A stretch of DNA of 6,123 nt from Bacillota bacterium (lineage in GTDB: Bacteria > Bacillota > Sulfobacillia > Symbiobacteriales > Symbiobacteriaceae): contig JAQBPS010000787.1 in assembly GCA_028287415.1 (NCBI GenBank), positions 1-6,123 of the forward strand, in the 5' to 3' direction. Position 1 is the first letter of the stretch. Every line of letters starts with the position of its first letter. The position numbers and the translations under genes were made by a program. The notes below the pieces were generated by a model. It did no database searches and was not told the origin of the DNA. It was given only the letters and a program-made list of their open reading frames with translations. Positions 1-4,732 of the stretch are shown here, one piece after another.

Positions 1-363
1 GCCTACCGGGAAGCGATGGAGCCCGGGCGGACCGTCTTCCGCGGCAGTTCTGTCCCCCCGGAGTGGGAGCAGAAGGCTCCCGACGCCGTTCGCACCTTTG
101 CCCGCACCCGGCTCGCCATCCTGCTGCTTCAGACCGGCCAGTCCGCGGAAGCGCAGCGGGTTGCGGAGGGGGCGACTGGCGCCTTCGCTGAGCTGCCCGG
201 GTCGCTGCTGCCCTTCCGGGACAACGTCGCCGCGTGTGCCAAGGTCGAGGCCTACGCCCAGCGTGTCCCGGACTTCCTGGATGCGCTCAACAGCCCCGAG
301 GGCTACGCGAACCCGCAATGGCACGAGACCGACCTGTGCGGTGAGGTGCCGCTCATAAGCTAA
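1..363 (+). CDS. C-terminal part of an unidentified protein with a TPR-like segment
   Basis: This reading frame is open from the first base of the window and ends at TAA 361-363, so only the last 120 residues are visible and the start lies upstream. I do not recognise the family. Residues about 34-58 fit one tetratricopeptide-like helix pair: alternating Leu/Ala, Gly46, then Glu50-Ala51, Ala55 and Ala58. The rest (Trp22, Cys residues in the AACAK and DLCGE segments, many Pro and Gly) gives no diagnostic motif. No membrane segment is visible. The frame is favoured as coding because of its GC-rich third positions and because a strong hairpin sits exactly at its end. It converges with the Fur-family gene, leaving 45 bp between the two stop codons. 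It could be the tail of a TPR regulator or an enzyme with a helical C-terminus; function is not assigned. Confidence 0.6.
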   Translation, partial: AYREAMEPGRTVFRGSSVPPEWEQKAPDAVRTFARTRLAILLLQTGQSAEAQRVAEGATGAFAELPGSLLPFRDNVAACAKVEAYAQRVPDFLDALNSPEGYANPQWHETDLCGEVPLIS

Positions 364-393
364 GCCGTGGGGGCTGTGCCCCCACGGCTTAGC
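359..393. terminator. Perfect 16-bp hairpin between convergent genes
   Basis: Bases 359-374 pair perfectly with 378-393 around a 3-base loop (TGT). The core is GCCGTGGGGGC against GCCCCCACGGC. The stem contains the last sense codon and the stop codon of the plus-strand gene, and lies 16 bp beyond the stop of the minus-strand Fur-family gene. Its position suggests a bidirectional terminator. Neither side has the T-tract of a classical intrinsic terminator, so efficiency is uncertain. Confidence 0.7.
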
Positions 394-408
394 GCTACGG
401 GATCGCGA

Positions 409-807
409 TTATATCCGCTTCGCCTGGCAGGCGGCGCAGTAGCCAGTGAACTGAATGTGGTGGCCGCGCAGTTCGAAGCCGGTCTCCCTTGCGACGGCCG
501 CCAATTGCTGGGCGGACATTTTCAAAGGGACCTCAGCGAGCGCTCCGCAGCCAAGGCAGAGTGCGTGGTGGTGTTCCTCAAGCCGGCCATCATACCGGCT
601 TGCGCCGTCGCCAAACTTCAGCTCATGGATCAGTCCTTCCGTCACCAGCGCTCTGAGCGCCGTGTAGACTGTGCCATAAGCAAGTCCGGGATGCAGGGCC
701 TGTACCCGCTGGAAGATCTCGCCTGCGGTCGGGTGGTCGGCGGACTGCTGAATGACCTCCAGGACAGCGCGCCGCTGGGCGGTCAAGCGAATGCGCATCG
801 CTTCCAA
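409..807 (-). CDS. Fur/PerR-family metal-dependent transcriptional repressor
   Basis: This is a 132-aa cytoplasmic DNA-binding regulator of the Fur superfamily, normal in length. The N-terminal winged helix (residues about 5-72) has the LTAQR start, HPTAGEI and the recognition-helix stretch GTVYTALRAL; the C-terminal half dimerises and binds metal. Aligned by eye with Bacillus subtilis PerR, the regulatory-site ligands are His25, Asp73, His79 and His81, with Glu92 in place of PerR Asp104. The structural zinc site is complete: C84-x2-C87 and C124-x2-C127. TTG at 807 is chosen as start because GGAGGAG lies 5 bp upstream; ATG at 798 (129 aa) is the alternative but would leave 14 bp. It lies directly downstream of catalase, the usual PerR context. 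Thr49 stands where PerR has Asn and Fur has Arg, and Glu92 is Fur-like, so PerR versus Fur identity is open and no symbol is given. Confidence 0.93.
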   Translation of the reverse strand: MEAMRIRLTAQRRAVLEVIQQSADHPTAGEIFQRVQALHPGLAYGTVYTALRALVTEGLIHELKFGDGASRYDGRLEEHHHALCLGCGALAEVPLKMSAQQLAAVARETGFELRGHHIQFTGYCAACQAKRI

Positions 808-812
808 GATAA

Positions 813-819
813 CTCCTCC
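813..819 (-). promoter_or_regulatory. Ribosome-binding site that favours a TTG start for the Fur-family gene
   Basis: On the minus strand the sequence reads GGAGGAG, then TTATC, then TTG. The 5-bp gap to TTG (807-805) is in the normal range, whereas the in-frame ATG at 798-796 is 14 bp away. This supports initiation at TTG and adds Met-Glu-Ala to the N-terminus. Confidence 0.6.
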
Positions 820-845
820 GCATATGGCTTTTACTTTACGACGAT

Positions 846-874
846 ATGTTAGTTGATCCAGGCGATAAATACAA
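846..874 (-). promoter_or_regulatory. Candidate sigma-A-type promoter of the Fur-family gene
   Basis: On the minus strand TTGTAT (874-869) is followed by a 17-bp spacer and TAACAT (851-846). These match the -35 and -10 consensus at 3 and 4 of 6 positions. The site lies about 40 bp upstream of the start codon in the AT-richer stretch after the catalase hairpin. I found no convincing Fur-type palindrome here, so autoregulation is not supported by sequence. Confidence 0.35.
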
Positions 875-895
875 GATGTGACAGGCCCTGCACCG

Positions 896-932
896 GAAGC
901 CCCCGTGACGGCCCAGCCGCCACGGGGGCTTC
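896..932 (-). terminator. Hairpin downstream of catalase, probable terminator
   Basis: Bases 896-907 (GAAGCCCCCGTG) pair perfectly with 921-932 over 12 bp. The 13-base loop contains a second small stem, CGGC 909-912 against GCCG 916-919. It begins 20 bp beyond the catalase stop and precedes the regulator promoter, so it probably ends or attenuates catalase transcription. No T-tract follows on the minus strand, so some read-through into the regulator gene remains possible. Confidence 0.65.
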
Positions 933-952
933 TCTGCGCGGGTCTGGCGGTT

Positions 953-2404
953 TTAGCGGGCGGCGGGGACTTCCACGCCCAGCTTCTCTGCGAGAGCCAT
1001 GCCCAACTGAGCGTCGGCCCGGGCAAAGTTGCAGACCGCACGGGCCCGGATCTCCGGCCGCACCATCTCCATGTCGCGGACGATGTTGCCGATCAGCCGC
1101 TGCTGGTGGTCGGGCGTGAACGAGCGGAACAGCTCGCCGGCCTGCTGGAAGTCGTTCGTGTTGCTGATCTTCAGGCGCACCACGTTGCCCTCGATGGCGG
1201 GCGTGCTCGGCGGGTTGGGCGGCGCCTCCGTCAGCGCATCCGGCATGGAGCTGGGCTCGTAGTTGGTGTTACCCATAGGCGCCTTGGTGGCCATGAAGCC
1301 GTCGCGCGTGTTGTTCTGAACGGGGGCGTACGGGCAGTTGACAGGGATTTGCAGGTAGTTGGCGCCCAGGCGGTACCGCTGCGTGTCCGCATACGAGAAC
1401 AGGCGGCCTTGCAGGAGCTTGTCGTTGCTCGCCTCAACGCCCGGCACCAGCATGCCCGGGGAGAACGCCGCCTGCTCCACCTCGGCAAAGTAGTTCTCGA
1501 TGTTTTTGTTCAGTGTCATGCGGCCGACCGCCATGAGGGGGAACCGATCCTCCGGCCAGGTCTTGGTCGCATCGAGTGGGTCGAAGTCAAGCGCAAGCTC
1601 CTCCGACGGGTCCATGATCTGCACATTCAACTCCCATTCCGGGAAGTTGCCCGCGTCAATCGCGTTCAGCAGGTCCCGGGTGGCGAACTGCGTGTCCATC
1701 CCGCCGATCTTGTGCGACTCAGCGTCCGTCAGGCAGGCGATCCCTTGCTTGGGCACCCAGTGGTACTTGACGAAGCGCTCCTTGCCGGCGGCGTTTACCC
1801 ATTTGAAGGTGTGAACGCCGAAGCCGGCCATCTGGCGGTAGTTGGCCGGACGGCCCCGGTCGGAGTAGAGCCAGACGAGCATATGTGTTGATTCGGGCGA
1901 CAGGGAGAAGAAGTCCCAGTAGCGCTCAGGGTCCTGAATGTTGGTCTGCGGGGCGGGCTTCAGCGAATGGACCATGTCGGGGAACTTGATCGTGTCACGG
2001 ATGAAGAAGACGGGCAGGTCGTTGCCGACCAGGTCATAGTTGCCCTCTTCCGTGTAGAACTTCGTCGAGAAGCCACGGGGATCCCGCAGCGACTCGGGCG
2101 AGCCGGACGGATGAATCACGGTGGAGAAGCGCACGAAGACCGGTGTTTCCTTGCCCTGCTCCTGGAGGAACTTGGCCTTGGTATACTCACTTGCGTTGCC
2201 GTATGCCTGGAACACGCCGTGGGCGCCGATGCCCCGCGCATGGACGACCCGCTCAGGAATGCGCTCGCGGTCGAAGTGGGCGAGCTTCTCGATCAACTGG
2301 AAGTCTTGCAGTAGGATCGGACCCCGCTGGCCTGCAGTTTGCGAGTTCTGGTTGTCGCTGATCGGTTGGCCGCCGTTTTGGGTTAAATGACGCGGAGTGG
2401 TCAT
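953..2404 (-). CDS. katA: Monofunctional haem catalase
   Basis: The product is a 483-aa haem catalase that converts 2 H2O2 to 2 H2O and O2. It has no signal peptide and is expected in the cytoplasm. The length fits the small-subunit catalases. Visible active-site features are catalytic His55 in RVVHARG, distal Asn128 in DLVGNDLPVFF, and the haem-ligand Tyr338 in the proximal motif RLFSYADTQRYRLG with Arg334 and Arg343 around it. The N-terminal block with RGPILLQDF and HFDRERIPERVVHARG and the central DPRGFSTKFYTEEGNYD block are strongly catalase-like. The start ATG at 2404 is set by GGAGGG 6 bp upstream. It has its own strong promoter with a Fur-type palindrome at the predicted transcription start, and the Fur-family gene follows after a hairpin. 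The symbol katA is used by function and context; a katX-type name is equally possible. Confidence 0.97.
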   Translation of the reverse strand: MTTPRHLTQNGGQPISDNQNSQTAGQRGPILLQDFQLIEKLAHFDRERIPERVVHARGIGAHGVFQAYGNASEYTKAKFLQEQGKETPVFVRFSTVIHPSGSPESLRDPRGFSTKFYTEEGNYDLVGNDLPVFFIRDTIKFPDMVHSLKPAPQTNIQDPERYWDFFSLSPESTHMLVWLYSDRGRPANYRQMAGFGVHTFKWVNAAGKERFVKYHWVPKQGIACLTDAESHKIGGMDTQFATRDLLNAIDAGNFPEWELNVQIMDPSEELALDFDPLDATKTWPEDRFPLMAVGRMTLNKNIENYFAEVEQAAFSPGMLVPGVEASNDKLLQGRLFSYADTQRYRLGANYLQIPVNCPYAPVQNNTRDGFMATKAPMGNTNYEPSSMPDALTEAPPNPPSTPAIEGNVVRLKISNTNDFQQAGELFRSFTPDHQQRLIGNIVRDMEMVRPEIRARAVCNFARADAQLGMALAEKLGVEVPAAR

Positions 2405-2426
2405 AGCTTTCCCTCCATATGACAGA

Positions 2427-2445
2427 ACTAAGACTAAGTCTTGGT
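2427..2445. promoter_or_regulatory. Palindromic operator at the catalase transcription start, probable Fur/PerR-type site
   Basis: AAGACT A AGTCTT (2430-2442) is a perfect 6-1-6 palindrome. It extends to 9-1-9 (2427-2445) with one mismatched pair. The odd-centred geometry resembles the 7-1-7 boxes of Fur-family repressors, but the bases differ from the Bacillus PerR box. It begins 3 bp downstream of the predicted -10 element and covers the expected transcription start, where a bound repressor would block RNA polymerase. The obvious candidate binder is the Fur-family protein encoded downstream. Confidence 0.6.
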
Positions 2446-2448
2446 TTC

Positions 2449-2477
2449 ATTCTAGAGGCGAAACAAGCCAGTGTCCA
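2449..2477 (-). promoter_or_regulatory. Strong sigma-A-type promoter of the catalase gene
   Basis: On the minus strand TGGACA (2477-2472, 5 of 6 against TTGACA) is followed by a 17-bp spacer and TAGAAT (2454-2449, 5 of 6 against TATAAT). This predicts a transcription start near 2442 and a leader of about 38 nt containing the GGAGGG ribosome-binding site. The promoter lies wholly within the 105-bp gap after the cupredoxin pair. Confidence 0.7.
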
Positions 2478-2509
2478 GCCCTGATTTTCCCCCTGACGGC
2501 ATTTCCGCC

Positions 2510-3214
2510 CTACCGTACCTGGATCTGCCCACCCATGTTGGCGTGCACCATGCAGGAGTACTTCGTCGCTTTCGTCAGTGTCCGGGTATACGCCCGCTCA
2601 TAAGCGATCAGCTCGCTGTGCCAGTCTTCAGCGACAACGTTGTGCACCACGGGGTCCAGGTTGACCCAGGTGACCCGGGTGCCCGCAGGCACATTGAGCA
2701 GCGACGGGCTGAACCGGTTGTCCCGGATCAACACCACGCGGCCTGCCCACGGCGCCCGGATGGTCACCATCCGCATGCTGCCTTCCCACTCAACCGTGGC
2801 GCCCAACTGCTCACTGACGAACCTGACCGGCACCTGCGTCCGCCCGTTGCCATCGACAAACGGCGCTGCGTCCAAAGTGACATCGCTGCCGTTCACGCGC
2901 GCCTCCCGCTTGCCGATCCACAGCTCGATCCGCTGATCGCCGGTCAGGTAGGTCACCTTTTGCTCGCTGCCGTCCCAACCGACATATGCTCCCAGGCGTT
3001 CAGCGATGAACCGCACCGGCACATAGGTCCGGGACTCGCCCTCCGGGATCACCGCCGCGCTGTCGATCGACGCCGGCTCCCCGTTAACCATCACGGCCGT
3101 CTCACCGACGCGCAGCTCAATTGTAGTCGTTGGGGTGGTCCCGGCCATACCGCTCCCGCCCAGCACCAGGCTGAGCAGAGCGATGGCCAGGACCGCCACG
3201 GTGCGGCGTGTCAT
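2510..3214 (-). CDS. Secreted CuAO_N-type stalk protein with a C-terminal cupredoxin domain
   Basis: This 234-aa protein begins with a signal peptide (MTRR, a hydrophobic stretch at residues 6-20, cleavage probably near Met23-Ala24-Gly25). Residues about 31-92 and 95-154 are two repeats of the type called copper amine oxidase N-terminal domain, each with VPVRF(I/V) then LGA and a W-x-G/E-G turn. Despite the name, such domains usually act as surface stalks. Residues about 157-234 form a plastocyanin/amicyanin-like cupredoxin with a complete type-1 copper site: His191, Cys221, His224 and Met227. The C-x2-H-x2-M spacing is like amicyanin. It should carry one electron per copper outside the membrane, or hold copper. 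ATG at 3214 is chosen over the longer frame because GGAGGT lies 6 bp upstream and the signal peptide then starts correctly. It overlaps the stop of the upstream cupredoxin gene as ATGA, indicating translational coupling. Confidence 0.9.
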   Translation of the reverse strand: MTRRTVAVLAIALLSLVLGGSGMAGTTPTTTIELRVGETAVMVNGEPASIDSAAVIPEGESRTYVPVRFIAERLGAYVGWDGSEQKVTYLTGDQRIELWIGKREARVNGSDVTLDAAPFVDGNGRTQVPVRFVSEQLGATVEWEGSMRMVTIRAPWAGRVVLIRDNRFSPSLLNVPAGTRVTWVNLDPVVHNVVAEDWHSELIAYERAYTRTLTKATKYSCMVHANMGGQIQVR

Positions 3215-4545
3215 TGATGGACCTCCAGCACCAGCGTCTTCGTCGCGGCGTCCCACTGCATCTGCCCGCCGAGGACGTTCATGAGCTGGAGCGCCGGCAC
3301 ATAGCTGCGCCCCTCAGTATGCTGATGGATGCCCGGGATGGTATCGAACACCACCAGCTTGCCGTTGATCAACAGCTTCATGCCCGGGCCCTCGGCCGCC
3401 GTCGGTGTCGCCTTCGCCTGTCCGGGGCCGAAGACGACTGACACAGTCTCGCTGGCCCCATCCCAGGCGATGCTGCCGTTCAGCGCCTCAACCACGGCCC
3501 GCAGCGGGATGTGGACATGGGAGCCAAGCATGTGCGGCGCCCGGGTGTCCGCCGTCACGATCGGCTGGCCATTCAGGTAAGCGTGCACCGTGTTCTTGGC
3601 CTGCACGATTACGGTACCCTCCATGTGGTTGCCGCCGTGGTAGTAGCAGATGTACTTGTAGGTGCCGGTCTTCGGGAACCGGAAGCTCTTGGTCTGCTCC
3701 GGGAAAATGCCGCCAGAGTTGATCAACTGCGAGCCGTCCACGACGCTGCCGCCCATCGGCGTCATCATGGCCGTCAGGTTCGCACCCTGCGGCCCGAAGA
3801 ACTTGTCCCGGTCGGCAGGACTGGTCGCGAAGGTCACGAAGTGGAACTCGTAGATGTTGTCGTTCCTGAAGTCGACCGTGTCGCCCTCGGAGATCACCAG
3901 GTTCTGCGGGAAGAACTGGTTGACGCTGAAGTTCTGGAGGCCGAGGCCTGCGTGCACCTTCCAGGTGACGGAACCGTCGCTGTTGACCGTGCCCTCGGGC
4001 AGCCGGCCGGTCTGGTTCGCCATGGCCAAGTCGGCCTGTACCATGTGGTCGTGGTGCTGCATGTCGGCCATCACCTTCTGATCCGCGATCTTGGGAATCG
4101 GCATGCCGACGGGCAGGACCGCAATCTGGCCCAGCATCAGCGGGTGGAGGACACAGGCGTAGTCAAAAACACCTTCCTTGGTAAAGGTGACCGTGTAGGT
4201 GCCGCCCGGCCTGATGATGCCGGAGTTGAGCAGTACATCGCCCGCCCAGGTGCCGCCGCTCATCTGGCTCGGCGTCATGGCCCCGGGGTCGGTGATCGAG
4301 GGCATCTGCGCGCTGGCTGCGAAGGTGACGGTGTGCGGGGTCGCGGAGGCCTTGCTCGTAAACGTGATGGTATCGCCCACATGGATGTACGTGACCGCCG
4401 GGAACATCGCATCAAATGAGACCATCGCCGACTCCCGGCCCACCTCGACCGAGATCGTGTCACTGGCCAGGGCGGGCAGGGTTGCGCACGCCAGGACCAG
4501 GGACAGGAGGATCCCCACAGACCGAGAGCCAAATCGCCGCCTCAT
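3211..4545 (-). CDS. Secreted protein with two cupredoxin domains and a C-terminal CuAO_N-type region
   Basis: This 444-aa protein starts with a signal peptide (MRRR, hydrophobic 10-27, probable cleavage after ALA-28). Cupredoxin 1 (about 30-146) has the type-1 copper ligands His71, Cys131, His134 and Met137. Cupredoxin 2 (about 200-316) has His235, Cys300, His303 and Met308, with longer C-x2-H-x4-M spacing. The linker contains MADMQHHDHM (159-168), which may bind extra copper. Residues about 318-372 and 388-442 are two CuAO_N-type repeats. Both copper sites look complete, so extracytoplasmic electron transfer or copper storage is likely; no catalytic trinuclear copper motif of multicopper oxidases is seen. 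The frame can be extended to TTG at 4563, but ATG at 4545 gives a proper signal peptide and has GGGAG 11 bp upstream. Its stop overlaps the start of the second cupredoxin gene, so the two form an operon. Confidence 0.9.
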   Translation of the reverse strand: MRRRFGSRSVGILLSLVLACATLPALASDTISVEVGRESAMVSFDAMFPAVTYIHVGDTITFTSKASATPHTVTFAASAQMPSITDPGAMTPSQMSGGTWAGDVLLNSGIIRPGGTYTVTFTKEGVFDYACVLHPLMLGQIAVLPVGMPIPKIADQKVMADMQHHDHMVQADLAMANQTGRLPEGTVNSDGSVTWKVHAGLGLQNFSVNQFFPQNLVISEGDTVDFRNDNIYEFHFVTFATSPADRDKFFGPQGANLTAMMTPMGGSVVDGSQLINSGGIFPEQTKSFRFPKTGTYKYICYYHGGNHMEGTVIVQAKNTVHAYLNGQPIVTADTRAPHMLGSHVHIPLRAVVEALNGSIAWDGASETVSVVFGPGQAKATPTAAEGPGMKLLINGKLVVFDTIPGIHQHTEGRSYVPALQLMNVLGGQMQWDAATKTLVLEVHQ

Positions 4546-4576
4546 CTTCCGATCCACTCCCAATGTTCAAATTCGG

Positions 4577-4598
4577 GGGCGCCACCCCAGGTGGCCCT
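4577..4598 (-). promoter_or_regulatory. Bulged hairpin in the leader of the cupredoxin operon
   Basis: GCCACC (4581-4586) pairs with GGTGGC (4590-4595) around a 3-base loop. Past a one-base bulge, further G-C pairs extend the stem outward. On the minus strand this falls in the predicted leader, about 30 bp before the start codon. On the plus strand it is followed by TTGTTTATT and could instead stop antisense transcripts. Role unknown. Confidence 0.3.
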
Positions 4599-4603
4599 TG
4601 TTT

Positions 4604-4632
4604 ATTGTAATAAATATATGGAATAATTGCCA
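4604..4632 (-). promoter_or_regulatory. Candidate promoter of the cupredoxin operon
   Basis: On the minus strand TGGCAA (4632-4627, 3 of 6) is followed by a 17-bp spacer and TACAAT (4609-4604, 5 of 6). The expected transcription start is near 4597, giving a leader of about 50 nt. The site sits in the AT-rich intergenic stretch. The -35 match is weak, which would suit a promoter that needs an activator. Confidence 0.35.
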
Positions 4633-4637
4633 TAGAT
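4614..4637. repeat. Imperfect 8-8-8 dyad in the divergent intergenic region
   Basis: ATATATGG (4614-4621) and CCATAGAT (4630-4637) are inverted repeats with 7 of 8 matching pairs, separated by 8 bp. The dyad covers the spacer and -35 element of the candidate cupredoxin promoter and lies just upstream of the plus-strand TATAAT. It may be a regulator site, but AT-rich sequence produces such dyads easily. Confidence 0.3.
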
Positions 4638-4638
4638 A

Positions 4639-4644
4639 TATAAT
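4639..4644 (+). promoter_or_regulatory. Consensus -10 element, possible promoter for the SLH lipase
   Basis: TATAAT matches the -10 consensus exactly and would give a leader of about 80 nt for the downstream lipase gene. No good -35 element is found 16-18 bp upstream, so this is a weak call. A second possible -10, TGTAAT at 4692-4697, also lacks a -35. The short inverted repeat TGCAC/GTGCA (4651-4655, 4665-4669) follows in the leader. Confidence 0.25.
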
Positions 4645-4717
4645 AAAGATTGCACAGAAACATAGTGCATAGCAGTTCCGATGTGAGATACTGTAATTAT
4701 GCGCCATTTTATGTGAC

Positions 4718-4723
4718 GGAGGA
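4718..4723 (+). promoter_or_regulatory. Ribosome-binding site of the SLH lipase
   Basis: GGAGGA is followed by three possible ATG codons at 4723, 4727 and 4733. The one at 4723 overlaps the site and opens a different, short frame. ATG 4733 has a 9-bp gap, in the normal range; ATG 4727 in the same frame has only 3 bp. This favours 4733, with two extra residues if 4727 is used. Confidence 0.6.
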
Positions 4724-4732
4724 TGTATGGGC

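Noticed and set aside
367..852. Plus-strand open frame opposite the Fur-family gene
   Set aside because: The minus strand has the full Fur fold with CxxC zinc pairs and a ribosome-binding site; the plus-strand product matches nothing.
828..870. PerR/Fur box upstream of the Fur-family gene
   Set aside because: No palindrome like that at 2430-2442 could be found; only scattered AT-rich half matches are present.
808..1041. N-terminal extension of the Fur-family gene to residue 210
   Set aside because: The extension runs through the catalase hairpin and into the catalase 3' end, and its composition is non-coding. Fur proteins are about 130-150 aa, and the ribosome-binding site at 813-819 sets a later start.
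878..1891. Long plus-strand open frame (337 codons) opposite catalase
   Set aside because: It lies wholly antisense to a catalase with all catalytic motifs; the Arg/Val/His-rich product has no recognisable motif and no good start signal. It is a GC-bias artefact.
3511..4419. Plus-strand open frame (302 codons) opposite the two-cupredoxin gene
   Set aside because: It is antisense to a gene with complete type-1 copper sites; its own translation is Val/Arg/His-rich without motifs.
4470..4500. Possible lipobox (VLAC) in the 444-aa cupredoxin protein
   Set aside because: Leu at position -2 is unusual for a lipobox, and a normal signal-peptidase I site (ALA-S) lies just downstream, so a lipoprotein is less likely.
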